This document shows positions 28,819 to 37,094 of a stretch of 64,000 nt of DNA, piece after piece. Both the position numbers and the translations under genes were made by a program. The notes beneath the pieces are model-generated. The model made no database searches. It saw nothing but the letters and a program-made list of their open reading frames with translations, and was not told the origin of the DNA. The stretch is from Achromobacter sp. AONIH1 (GTDB taxonomy: Bacteria > Pseudomonadota > Gammaproteobacteria > Burkholderiales > Burkholderiaceae_B): assembly GCF_002902905.1 (NCBI RefSeq), contig NZ_CP026124.1, positions 2,852,001 to 2,916,000 on the forward strand, read 5' to 3'. Positions within the stretch are counted from its first letter, which is position 1; every line of letters begins with the position of its first letter.

Positions 28819-29398
28819 ACGGGCGCCTCGCGTCCAGGACCGCCCAGGATTCATGCTGCACGCCACGGCGTGGCGTGAGACTTCCCTCATCGTTCAAACC
28901 TTCTCGCGCGATCATGGCTGTGTGGCCATGGTCGCCAAGGGCGCCAAGCGCCCGTATTCGGTGCTGCGCCCCGTGCTGTCGGTCTTTCAGCCCCTGCTGC
29001 TGTCCTGGACCGGCAATGGCGAGGTCAAGACGCTGACCCGCGCGGAAATCATGGGCATACGCCCGCTGGGCGGCACCGCCCTCATGTCCGCCTGGTACAT
29101 GAACGAGCTGCTGCTGCGCCTGCTGCCGCGCGAAGACGCGCATCCGCTGCTGTACGACGCCTACGACATGGCATTGCAGCAGCTGTCCGGCGGCACCCGC
29201 GCGGCGGGTGCGCTGCGCCGCTTTGAATGGACCCTGCTGCGCGAGACCGGCTACGGCGTGGACGAGGCTGCGCCCGATTTCGACGACCCTGCCATCGAGC
29301 CCGGCTTGCGGCGCGACCTGCGCGAGCGCCTGGCCGAGATCCTGGCGGGGCGGCCGCTTTCCACGCGTCGCGTGCTGCTCGACCTGCAGCGCATCTGA
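28811..29398 (+). CDS. recO: DNA repair protein RecO, short form
   Basis: Recombination mediator that helps load RecA on single-stranded DNA with RecF and RecR. The N-terminal OB-fold is clear (GFMLHATAWRETSLIVQTFSR..GCVAMVAKGAKRP) and the helical part has MSAWYMNELLLRLLPREDAHPLLYDAY and RRFEWTLLRETGYG. At 195 residues it is about 45 shorter than E. coli RecO. The loss is between RETGYGVD and the last helix (RRDLRERLAEILAGRPLSTR), where many RecO proteins carry a cysteine-containing insert. The frame is intact, so this is probably a lineage feature rather than damage. It overlaps era by eight bases. Confidence 0.9.
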   Translation: MSKRAPRVQDRPGFMLHATAWRETSLIVQTFSRDHGCVAMVAKGAKRPYSVLRPVLSVFQPLLLSWTGNGEVKTLTRAEIMGIRPLGGTALMSAWYMNELLLRLLPREDAHPLLYDAYDMALQQLSGGTRAAGALRRFEWTLLRETGYGVDEAAPDFDDPAIEPGLRRDLRERLAEILAGRPLSTRRVLLDLQRI

Positions 29399-29411
29399 AG
29401 CCGGCGGCGCC

Positions 29412-30320
29412 ATGGGGTTCACGCTCAAGCAGGTGGAGACCTTCCGCACGGTCTACGAAACCGAAAGCGTGACCGCCGCGGCCCGGCGGCTGGACCTGTC
29501 GCCCGCCACCGTCAGCGCTACCTTGGCCGCGCTGGAGGCCAGCATCGAGATGCGCCTGTTCGAGCGCGTGCGCCAGCGCATGCACCGCACGCCCGAAGCC
29601 ACGCTGCTGTATGAAGAGATCCGGCGCCTGAACGTCGGCCTGGAGAGCCTGGGCCGCAAGATCCGCGCGATACGCGGCTCGGCCCAGCCGCGCCTGCGCG
29701 TCGGCTGCATCCATGCCTACAGCGGCGCCATCGTCAGCGACACCATCGCGCGCTTTCGCGTCCGCTATCCCGATACGCCGCTATACCTGCAGATCCGCGA
29801 TTCCAATACCTTGCGCGACATGGTCGTGTCGGGCGAACTGGACCTGGCCGCCGTGGCCGACGAATCGGAGCTGGAAGGACTGCGCGGCCACCTCCTGGCC
29901 AGTCTCCAGGCGGTGGCGGTGTTTCCCAAGGACCATACGCTGACCCGGTTGGAACAGGTCGAATTCGCGCAGCTGGCCGATGCCGATGTGATCGCGTTGA
30001 ACGCGGAGGACGCGTCCCGCAAGCGGCTGGATGCCTTGTTGCGGCAGTCCGGGCAGGCGCTGCGCATCAGCATCGAGACGCCATACTCCAGCACGGTCTG
30101 CCAGTTGGCGCTGGCCGGCCACGGCGTGGGCATCGCCAATCCGGCCACGGCCGTGGGCATGGAAGCGGCCGGGCTGGCTTTCCGGCCGCTGGCCGCGCCG
30201 GTGCATTTCGAATGCCACATGATCCTGCACGGCAGCCGGCCACTGTCGGAAGCCGGCAAGTTCTGGGCGACCTGCCTGCGCGCCGCGCTGGCGCCCTTGA
30301 CGGCGCGTTACGGCGTCTAG
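29412..30320 (+). CDS. LysR-family transcriptional regulator
   Basis: A 302-residue DNA-binding regulator. The N-terminal winged helix-turn-helix is LKQVETFRTVYETESVTAAARRLDLSPATVS with continuation ATLAALEASIEMRLFERV. A LysR substrate-binding domain follows (about 90-295). It lies 13 bases after recO, but nothing in recO suggests a shared role. It is convergent with the following threonine synthase-like operon, so the usual divergent LysR-target layout is missing; that operon remains the best candidate target by proximity. The effector cannot be told from sequence. The open frame extends 68 codons upstream into recO, but the ATG at 29412 begins the family domain. Confidence 0.88.
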   Translation: MGFTLKQVETFRTVYETESVTAAARRLDLSPATVSATLAALEASIEMRLFERVRQRMHRTPEATLLYEEIRRLNVGLESLGRKIRAIRGSAQPRLRVGCIHAYSGAIVSDTIARFRVRYPDTPLYLQIRDSNTLRDMVVSGELDLAAVADESELEGLRGHLLASLQAVAVFPKDHTLTRLEQVEFAQLADADVIALNAEDASRKRLDALLRQSGQALRISIETPYSSTVCQLALAGHGVGIANPATAVGMEAAGLAFRPLAAPVHFECHMILHGSRPLSEAGKFWATCLRAALAPLTARYGV

Positions 30321-30401
30321 CGCCTGGCAATGCAGCCATGGCCCGTGCGAAGGCGTGCCATCACGAATACGCGTGCACGCCGTCGCGCGGGATCGCCGGA
30401 C

Positions 30402-31499
30402 TCAGCCGCGCCGGCCGTCCGACGTCAGGATCAGCACGACCGACGACTCGGCGTCCAGCATGCCCGAGCGTCGCAGCCGGGTGACGGCCGCCAGCGCCGC
30501 CGCCGAGGACAGCTCCGTGCCCAGTCCCATCCGTTCCAGCCGCTGCTGCGCCTGGGCCGCGGCGGCATCGGACACCTCCACGGGCAGTCCGCCTGAGCGA
30601 GCCAGCGCCTGCAGCGATTGCAGCGTGGTGGTGCCGCCGGCGATGGAGTATTGGTCCGTGCCCGCTTCCCAGAGTCCGCGCGCGTCCCCGGTCTGCAGGG
30701 CGCGCGACAGGCGTGCATAGGGCTCCACCGCGTGCATGCGCGGCAGTCTCGGAATCAGTCCCTGCCTGTGCAGCGCCTGCCAGCCCAGCAGCACGCCCCA
30801 TAGCAGATCGCCGCGCGCGGTGGGCACGATCACATCCGTGGGCAGGCCGCAATGGTCGAAGATTTCCCGCGCAATCGGTTTGTAGCCTTCGACCCCATAG
30901 GCGTGGGTGCCGGTGGGCGGGTTCAGGTAGTTGGTGCCGGCGAAGGCGCCTTGTTCGCGGCACAGTTGGGCCACGTGCGGCCAGCGGCCCAGGCTGTCTT
31001 CGAACGCGGTGAGGCGGGCGCCGAAACGCTGCATGGCCTCGCGTTGCAGCGCCGGGCAGTTGCGGGTGATGGCGATCTCGGCCTGCAGGCCGGCGGCGGC
31101 GCAGTAGGCGGCCAGGGAAACGCCCGCGTTGCCGCTGGACGCGGCCGCCACGCGCGTGGCGCCGGCCAGCCTGGCGCGCGACACGAGCTGGGCCGCCATG
31201 CGGTCCTTGTGACTGCCGGTGGGATTGGCGCTCTCGCATTTCAGCCACAGCCTGCCCACGCCTTCCGCCTGGGCCAGGGCAGCCGACTCCAGGCAGGGCG
31301 TGTCGCCTTCGCCCAGCGTGATCGGATGCAGCACCGGCAGCGGCATCACGCTCGATGTCGATGGCGTGTAGACGCACTCCAGCGAGGCAGGATGGCCGGC
31401 TTCCAGACAAGACGGGCAGCCTTCGGGATAGTCGCCCGGGGGAAACAGCGTCGCGCAGCGGATGCAGCGCAGGCCGGATAAAGCGGGATTCATCAGCAT
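30402..31499 (-). CDS. Threonine synthase-like PLP-dependent enzyme
   Basis: A 365-residue fold-type II PLP enzyme. The N-terminus has a zinc-ribbon-like module (C12-I-R-C15 and C28-P-S-C31), seen in threonine synthases and relatives. The PLP lysine is in TGSHKDRMA (about K97), followed by AAASSGNAGVSLAAY and a glycine-rich phosphate loop region. The sequence differs from housekeeping ThrC, and it sits in an operon with a deacylase-like gene and a solute-binding protein, so it more likely acts in breakdown of an imported amino-acid derivative. ATG 31499 or ATG 31493 could be the start. The gap to the preceding gene is only three bases. Confidence 0.85.
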   Translation of the reverse strand: MLMNPALSGLRCIRCATLFPPGDYPEGCPSCLEAGHPASLECVYTPSTSSVMPLPVLHPITLGEGDTPCLESAALAQAEGVGRLWLKCESANPTGSHKDRMAAQLVSRARLAGATRVAAASSGNAGVSLAAYCAAAGLQAEIAITRNCPALQREAMQRFGARLTAFEDSLGRWPHVAQLCREQGAFAGTNYLNPPTGTHAYGVEGYKPIAREIFDHCGLPTDVIVPTARGDLLWGVLLGWQALHRQGLIPRLPRMHAVEPYARLSRALQTGDARGLWEAGTDQYSIAGGTTTLQSLQALARSGGLPVEVSDAAAAQAQQRLERMGLGTELSSAAALAAVTRLRRSGMLDAESSVVLILTSDGRRG

Positions 31500-31502
31500 G
31501 GG

Positions 31503-32480
31503 TCAGTACAGCGAGGAAAGAGAGTCCAGGGGCAACGCCGGCGCCGCCTGCAGCAGGCAGTCGCCGTCATCGCTGCGGGCGATGGCGCGCAGGCACAGCA
31601 CCGTGCCCGCTTGCGGGCTGAGCAGGGTGTGCGCCGGCGTGTCGGGGCGTGCGGGTTCGATCAGCCGGCCCACGCGCTGACGCGCCGAGATGCGCTGGCC
31701 AAGCTCGACGCCGGGAATGAAAACGCCGGGCCCGTGCGCGCGCAGGGTCGCGGCGGGGGCGTCCAGGTCGTATAGGGCTGGTGGATCCGGGCGTGCTAGC
31801 TCGCGGTTCAGCAGGCCCAGCTCATGCAGGCAGCCGAGCAGGCCTTCGCGGCAACGATCGACCAGCGCCTGGCCGGTCTCGGCGCCTCCGCCGATTTCCG
31901 CGCTCAGTCTCAGCACGCCGTGACGGCTGGCGGCGGCCGGCATGGAGCCGGCTTCCGTGCCACGAAAGTAGATGCAATGAGGCAGGCCGAAGGCGCGTGC
32001 CAGCGCCGGCAGGCGCGGATCGAGCGCGTCCCGGCCATAGCGCGTGATCACCGAGGACGGCAGGTAGCGCAGCGATGCGCCGCCGCTGTGCACGTCCACC
32101 AGCGCCTCTACGCGCGGCAGCAGCTTCGCTTCCAGCGCGGCCGCCACGCTTTCGGTGTAGCCGCGCGCGGGGGGGCCGAGGAAGGCCCGGTTGAGATTGC
32201 CGCCGTCGTTGGGTGACAGGCGGCGACCAGCCAGCGAGGCTTCGGCGTTGGCGGCGGGCAGCAGATAGACCGTGCCGCGGTTCAGGATCCCGGGCAATTG
32301 ATGCCAGAGTTCCAGGATCGCGGCCTGGCCTTCCCACTCGTCGCCATGCACGCCGGCCATCAGCGCGACGGCGGGGCCGGGGCCGGCGTCGATGCGCAGC
32401 ACCGGCACGGTGACGCGGCGATAGGCGGATTCATTGGTCGCGGCCGCGCACGAGAAGTCTTCGCGGGTCACGGCGGTCAT
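31503..32480 (-). CDS. Succinylglutamate desuccinylase/aspartoacylase-family deacylase
   Basis: A 325-residue zinc-dependent carboxypeptidase-like enzyme that would remove an acyl group from an N-acylated amino acid. Zinc-site motifs are GVHGDEWEG (His and Glu ligands) and LVDVHSGG (His ligand); the catalytic Glu is probably in LSAEIGGG. The same family includes AstE, aspartoacylase and the ectoine-pathway deacetylase DoeB; the sequence alone does not choose among them. I start at ATG 32480, preceded by AGGAG; the longer upstream frame overlaps the binding-protein gene in another frame. It lies 34 bases after the binding-protein gene and three bases before the PLP-enzyme gene. Confidence 0.85.
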   Translation of the reverse strand: MTAVTREDFSCAAATNESAYRRVTVPVLRIDAGPGPAVALMAGVHGDEWEGQAAILELWHQLPGILNRGTVYLLPAANAEASLAGRRLSPNDGGNLNRAFLGPPARGYTESVAAALEAKLLPRVEALVDVHSGGASLRYLPSSVITRYGRDALDPRLPALARAFGLPHCIYFRGTEAGSMPAAASRHGVLRLSAEIGGGAETGQALVDRCREGLLGCLHELGLLNRELARPDPPALYDLDAPAATLRAHGPGVFIPGVELGQRISARQRVGRLIEPARPDTPAHTLLSPQAGTVLCLRAIARSDDGDCLLQAAPALPLDSLSSLY

Positions 32481-32514
32481 GCGGGGGCTCCTGTCGTCAT
32501 CGGGCGGCGCATGG

Positions 32515-33477
32515 TCAGTCGAGCGTGGTGCCCGCGGCCTTGATGATGTTCTCCCATCGGGGCAATTCCTTCTTGATCTGCGCCTGCACGTCCTGCGGCG
32601 CGCCGCCCAGCGGTTCCTGCGAGCGGCTGCGCAATTCGCGGACCACGTTGTCGGTGCGCAGGGCCTGGTTGAGCGCGTCGTTGAGTCGCGCCAGCACGGC
32701 GGACGGCGTGCCGGCCGGCGCCACCAGCGCGCTCCAGGCGGATTGCTCGTAGTCCGGGTAGCCCTGCTCGGCCACGGTAGGCACGTCCGGATTGGACGCC
32801 GCACGCTGCCGGGTGGTGACGGCCAGCGCGCGCAGGCGTCCGTCCTTCAGATTGCCGATCAGGGGCGGCAGGTTTTCCATCATCGAATCGACGTGTCCGC
32901 CCAGCAGGTCCGACAGCTGCGCCGCCGTGGCCTTGTAAGGAATCTGGCGCACCGCCGCGCCCGTCTGCGCGACGAACAGCTTGACGCCGACTTCGCTGGT
33001 GGTGCCGGGGTCCGCCGAGGTCATGGTCAGCTTGTCGGGTTGGGCGCGGCTGGCGTCGATGAAGCTCTTCAGGTCGCGGTAGGGCGACGCGGCGTTGACC
33101 ACGATGACGTTGGGCGTCTCGGTGACCAGGCCGATGGGCGCCAGGTCGCGGTCCAGATCGTAGAGCTGTTGCTTGAACAGGTAGCGATGCAGCACCAGCG
33201 TGCCGACGTGGGCGTAGCCGATGGTGTAGCCGTCGGCCGGCGCGCGCACCAAGGCCTGGGTGCCGATGCGGCCGCCGGCGCCGACGCGGTTCTCGACCAC
33301 CACGGGCTGGCCCAGCAGCTTGCTCATTTCCTGGCCGACCAGGCGGGCGGTGATGTCGGCATTGCCGCCGGCGGCGGCGGGCACGATCAGCGTGATCGCG
33401 CGCTCGGGATACGCGGCCCATGCCGGCTGGGCGGCCAGGCAAAGGAGCAGGGCGGCAAGGCCGGCTGCGTGTTTCAT
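32515..33477 (-). CDS. Bug-family (TctC-like) periplasmic solute-binding protein
   Basis: A 320-residue tripartite tricarboxylate transporter receptor-type protein. Signal peptide MKHAAGLAALLLCLAAQPAWA is followed by the family start YPERAITLIVPAAAGGNADITAR and later AYVHVGTLVLH-type and GLPxxEQGYPDYE-type segments (here VPTVAEQGYPDYEQSAW). These proteins are greatly expanded in Bordetella and relatives, often without membrane partners, as here. It is the first gene of the operon with the deacylase-like and PLP enzymes, so its ligand is probably their substrate. The start ATG 33477 has AAGGGGA upstream. Confidence 0.9.
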   Translation of the reverse strand: MKHAAGLAALLLCLAAQPAWAAYPERAITLIVPAAAGGNADITARLVGQEMSKLLGQPVVVENRVGAGGRIGTQALVRAPADGYTIGYAHVGTLVLHRYLFKQQLYDLDRDLAPIGLVTETPNVIVVNAASPYRDLKSFIDASRAQPDKLTMTSADPGTTSEVGVKLFVAQTGAAVRQIPYKATAAQLSDLLGGHVDSMMENLPPLIGNLKDGRLRALAVTTRQRAASNPDVPTVAEQGYPDYEQSAWSALVAPAGTPSAVLARLNDALNQALRTDNVVRELRSRSQEPLGGAPQDVQAQIKKELPRWENIIKAAGTTLD

Positions 33478-33617
33478 GACGATTCCCCTTGGTGTTTTGT
33501 TGGTGACGTCATTGTGGAGCGCGGGCGTGCCGAAGATGTTCGGGGTTTTGATATTGTTGTTTTCTTTTTTCGAATATCGACAGGGCGTGAGTCCAGCCTC
33601 GTCGTGGTGCGCGGGAC

Positions 33618-33649
33618 GAAAAAAAGGCCTGCATCGCAATGCAGGCCTT
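33618..33649 (-). terminator. Rho-independent terminator of the Bax-inhibitor-like gene
   Basis: AAGGCCTGCAT (33624-33634) pairs with ATGCAGGCCTT (33639-33649) around a four-base loop. In the minus direction it is followed by a T-tract (complement of 33619-33625). It lies just after the gene ending at 33672. Confidence 0.9.
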
Positions 33650-33671
33650 GGTTGGGATCGAGCGCTGGCCG

Positions 33672-34382
33672 TTATTCGCGGTCGCCGCCGAAGATGCCCA
33701 GCAGCATCAGCAGGTTCGAGAAGACGTTGTACACGTCCAGGTAGATGGCCAGCGTGGCGGAAACGTAGTTGGTTTCGCCGCCGTTGACCACGCGTTGCAG
33801 GTCCACCAGCATGAAGGCCGAGAAGATCACGATGGCCATCACGGAGATGGTCAGCATCAGCGCGGGCAGCTGCAGGAAGATGTTGGCCAGCGCGGCGACC
33901 AGGATGACCACGGCGCCCATGAACAGGAACTTCTGCATGCCCGACAGATCGCGCTTGATGGTCGTGGCCAGCGTGGCCATGGTGCCGAACACGATCGCGG
34001 TGCCGCCGAAGGCCGTCATGACCAGCTGCGAGCCGTTGCTCATGCCCATCACGAAGCCCAGCAGGCGGGACAGCATGACGCCCATGAAGAACGTGAAGGC
34101 CAGCAGCAGGACCACGCCGAGCGAGTTGTTCTTGTTCTTCTCGATGGCGAACATCATGCCGAAGGCGCCCACCAGGAAGACGATGGCAGACAGACCGGGG
34201 CTGGCGCCCATGACGCGGTTGATGCCGGTATAGAGGCCGACGGCCGCGCCCAGCACGGTCGGGATCAGCGACAGGGCCAAGAGCCAGTACGTATTGCGCA
34301 GGACCTTGTTGCGGACGACCTCGCCCGGCGCGCCGGCGAGTTCACCGGAACGGTTAAAAGGGGACGGACGATATTCGTTCAT
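33672..34382 (-). CDS. Bax inhibitor-1/YccA-family membrane protein
   Basis: A 236-residue inner-membrane protein with about seven hydrophobic helices and the family pattern NTYWLLALSLIPTVLGAAVG near the N-terminus and YLDVYNVFSNLLMLLGIFGG at the end. Bacterial members of this family include YccA, an FtsH modulator, and BsYetJ, a pH-sensitive calcium leak channel. Which of these roles applies is unclear. AGGAG precedes the ATG at 34382. The gene stands alone with its own terminator. Confidence 0.92.
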   Translation of the reverse strand: MNEYRPSPFNRSGELAGAPGEVVRNKVLRNTYWLLALSLIPTVLGAAVGLYTGINRVMGASPGLSAIVFLVGAFGMMFAIEKNKNNSLGVVLLLAFTFFMGVMLSRLLGFVMGMSNGSQLVMTAFGGTAIVFGTMATLATTIKRDLSGMQKFLFMGAVVILVAALANIFLQLPALMLTISVMAIVIFSAFMLVDLQRVVNGGETNYVSATLAIYLDVYNVFSNLLMLLGIFGGDRE

Positions 34383-34507
34383 GGAAAAACTCCTGTGTGC
34401 GGCAAAAAGGGATTGCCTCGAATGCTTAGATGCAAAGGATACCTTACAGTTCCCTTAAGAATCCAGTCAGGCGTGGTACCAGTCGGGCGTGGCACGCCGA
34501 AGCGGCA

Positions 34508-35011
34508 TCAGCCCCGACGGACTTCACGCAGCACCCGGTCGACGATCGCGGGCAGCTCGGCGTCCATGCGGGCCTGCAGATGCGCCACGGCATCGGCCAG
34601 TGCGGCACGCATCAGTTGCTCGACCTCGGCCTGCAGCCTGGCGGCCAGCACGGCGGCCTCGGCGGACGCCGCGACGGGCGCATCGTCGTCGGCGGGCTGG
34701 AAGGGGGCGGATGCTGGCATCGTCCAGGGCATGGCCGGCTGGGCAGCCCCGGCGGCGACTGGCGTCGCAGGGGCTGGCGCTACGTAGACAGACGGCATCG
34801 AGACGGGCGTCACCGAGACGGGCGTCACCGAGACGGGCGCGGGCGGCGCAGGATCCGGGGCGATCTCGGTCAGCACGGGAAAGGCGTCGTCGTCGCCGAC
34901 AGGCGCGGCGGGCGGCCGTGGCGGCGCCACGGACGCCGGCGCGTCGTCATGCGGCGGTTCGACCCGCTGGGTGAGGGTAGGGATGCCGGGGTCGTAGGAA
35001 TGAGGGGGCAT
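34508..35011 (-). CDS. DUF2486-like hypothetical protein
   Basis: A 167-residue protein of unknown function placed after holC. It begins MPPHSYDPGIPTLTQRV, a motif I associate with the DUF2486 family of Burkholderiales. The middle (about 30-110) is Pro/Ala/Val-rich and includes two and a half copies of a five-residue unit PVSVT, coded by a 15-base tandem repeat at 34800-34839. The C-terminal 50 residues form a likely amphipathic helix or coiled coil (AARLQAEVEQLMRAAL..ELPAIVDRVLREVRR). There is no signal peptide or membrane segment. I start at ATG 35011, which has GGGAG upstream; the longer frame overlaps holC. Confidence 0.7.
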   Translation of the reverse strand: MPPHSYDPGIPTLTQRVEPPHDDAPASVAPPRPPAAPVGDDDAFPVLTEIAPDPAPPAPVSVTPVSVTPVSMPSVYVAPAPATPVAAGAAQPAMPWTMPASAPFQPADDDAPVAASAEAAVLAARLQAEVEQLMRAALADAVAHLQARMDAELPAIVDRVLREVRRG

Positions 35012-35057
35012 GGGGACTCCCGATGGCGAAAATGCACGGCCCGCCGCGAGCGGCGGC

Positions 35058-35516
35058 TCAGGCGTCTGGCTGGCGGCTGAGATCGTGGCTGTGCGGGGCG
35101 TGGCCCGCGTTCTGGTAGACGCGCCAGCGCTGGCGCGCGGCCTGCTTGTCGTCGGGCTCGTCGGAGACGATTTCCAGGAGGCGTTCGAAACCCTCGAAAC
35201 CGGGCGGGCACTCGTCATCCAGGTTGAGCAACCAGGGTTGCGGCTGCCCCGCCTGGACCAGCTTTTCCGACGCCTTGAGCGGATCGGAGGCGGTCAGCAC
35301 CACGGGCGTATCGGCGGCCAGCGGGTCATTGGCCAGTACATGAGGCACGAAGGAGATATCGTCGAAGGCCCAGAGCATGCGGTCGAAGGACGCCAGCCGG
35401 GAACCGTCGCGGCAATACACCACCAGGCGCTGGCCCGCCAGGTAGCGCTTGCGCGCCACCTGGCAGGCTGTGCGCAGGCGATCCGGCGCGCCGAAGGCGA
35501 AATCGATGCGCGTCAT
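35058..35516 (-). CDS. holC: DNA polymerase III subunit chi
   Basis: Accessory subunit of the replicative clamp loader that contacts single-stranded DNA-binding protein. The 152-residue protein has the family features MTRIDFAFGAPDRLRTACQVARK, RLVVYCRDGSRLASFDRMLWAFDDISFVPH and the C-terminal FERLLEIVSDEP..RQRWRVYQNAGH. It lies 16 bases after pepA, the same pepA-holC order seen in E. coli. The DUF2486-like gene follows in the same direction after 46 bases. Confidence 0.93.
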   Translation of the reverse strand: MTRIDFAFGAPDRLRTACQVARKRYLAGQRLVVYCRDGSRLASFDRMLWAFDDISFVPHVLANDPLAADTPVVLTASDPLKASEKLVQAGQPQPWLLNLDDECPPGFEGFERLLEIVSDEPDDKQAARQRWRVYQNAGHAPHSHDLSRQPDA

Positions 35517-35532
35517 GCCTGTTCCAGGCCGC

Positions 35533-37038
35533 TCAAGCCTGGTCCAGCAGGAACTGCATCAGCAGCGGCACGGGACGGCCGGTGGCGCCCTTGTCCTTGC
35601 CGCCCTTCCAGGCGGTGCCGGCGATGTCCAGGTGGGCCCAGCGGTAGGCCTTGGTGAAGCGCGACAGGAAGCAGGCCGCCGTGACCGCGCCGGCCGGGGG
35701 GCCGCCGATGTTGGCGATGTCGGCGAAGTTGGACTTGAGCTGGTCCTGGTAGGCGTCGTCCATGGGCAGGCGCCATGCGGTGTCCAGGGCCTGGCGGCCG
35801 GCGGCGGCCAGGGCCTCGGCCAGTGCGTCGTCCTTGGAGAACAGGCCCGTGTTGACGTGGCCCAGCGCCACCACGCAGGCGCCGGTGAGGGTGGCGATGT
35901 CGATGACCGTCGAGGGCTTGAAGCGCTCGGCGTAGGTCAGCGCGTCGCACAGCACCAGGCGGCCTTCGGCGTCGGTGTTGAGGATCTCGATGGTCTGGCC
36001 CGACATGCTGGTGACCACGTCGCCGGGCTTGTTGGCCTTGCCGCTGGGCAGGTTCTCGCAGGCCGGGATCAGGCCGACCACGTCCAGCGGCAGTTCCAGT
36101 TCGGCCAGGGCGCGGAACGAGCCCAGCACGCTGGCGGCGCCGCCCATGTCGTACTTCATTTCGTCCATGGTGGCGGCCGGCTTGAGCGAGATGCCGCCGG
36201 CGTCGAACGTGATGCCCTTGCCGACCAGCACGATCGGGCCGTCACCGGCCTTGGCGCCTTTCTTGGCCGGCTTGCCGGCGTGGCGCAGCACGATGAAGCG
36301 CAGCGGTTCGTCGGAGCCGCGGGCCACGGACAGGAACGAGCCCATGCCCAGGGCCTCGACCTGCTTCTTGTCCAGCACCTCGACCTTCAGCGACTTGAAT
36401 TCGCGGGCCAGGCGCTTGGCGGTCTCGCCCAGGTAGGTGGGCGTGCAGATATTGCCGGGCAGGTTGCCCAGGTCACGCGTCAGCGACATGCCGTTGGCGA
36501 TGGCGGCGCCTTCGCGCAGGCCCTTCTGGGCCTGGGTGGCATCCGCCCGTTCGACGATCTGGACGATCTTCTTGAGCTTGGGACGGGCGTCGCGGTCGGG
36601 CTTGCCGAAGCTGGCGTCGTAGTGATAGGTGGCGGCGCCGGCGGCGATGGCGGCGCTGCGGGCGCGGGCGATGACGGGCACGTCGGCGACCGGGTTGGCC
36701 ACCAGGGTCGACACGCCTTCGGCCAGCTGCGCGGCCACGCAGGCCTGGGCGAAGGCCTGTTCGGCGGCGGCATGGGCGCGGGCCGAGTATTCATCCTGCT
36801 TGCCCAGGCCGACCAGCACCACGCGCTGCGCCGTGACGCCGGGCAGGTTGCGCAGCGTCAGCGTGGCGCCGGCGCGGCCGCGGAATTCGGTCTTGGCCAC
36901 CGCCCGCACGGCGCCGTTCGCGGCGCGGTCGATCAGGTCGGCGGCCGGGCTCAGCACGCCGTCCGCGAAGACGCCGACGGCCAGCGCGGCGGTTTTGATC
37001 TGGTGCAGGGAAGCGGTGGTCTGTGTGCTAAATTCCAT
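35533..37038 (-). CDS. pepA: Leucyl aminopeptidase (cytosol aminopeptidase PepA)
   Basis: Two-metal M17 aminopeptidase that frees N-terminal amino acids; E. coli PepA also binds DNA in Xer recombination and carAB control. The 501-residue protein contains K274, D279, K286, D297, D356, E358 and R360 at exactly the spacing of the E. coli metal and catalytic residues, including the signature NTDAEGRL. The N-terminal domain starts MEFSTQTTASLHQIKT. I use ATG 37038; an in-frame ATG at 37086 would extend into the lptF leader. It is divergent from lptF, a conserved pairing. Confidence 0.96.
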   Translation of the reverse strand: MEFSTQTTASLHQIKTAALAVGVFADGVLSPAADLIDRAANGAVRAVAKTEFRGRAGATLTLRNLPGVTAQRVVLVGLGKQDEYSARAHAAAEQAFAQACVAAQLAEGVSTLVANPVADVPVIARARSAAIAAGAATYHYDASFGKPDRDARPKLKKIVQIVERADATQAQKGLREGAAIANGMSLTRDLGNLPGNICTPTYLGETAKRLAREFKSLKVEVLDKKQVEALGMGSFLSVARGSDEPLRFIVLRHAGKPAKKGAKAGDGPIVLVGKGITFDAGGISLKPAATMDEMKYDMGGAASVLGSFRALAELELPLDVVGLIPACENLPSGKANKPGDVVTSMSGQTIEILNTDAEGRLVLCDALTYAERFKPSTVIDIATLTGACVVALGHVNTGLFSKDDALAEALAAAGRQALDTAWRLPMDDAYQDQLKSNFADIANIGGPPAGAVTAACFLSRFTKAYRWAHLDIAGTAWKGGKDKGATGRPVPLLMQFLLDQA

Positions 37039-37094
37039 GAGGGTTTCCCGGTACGTCTGTGTATGATGCGGTCGATTATCCCGCATATTCTCCC

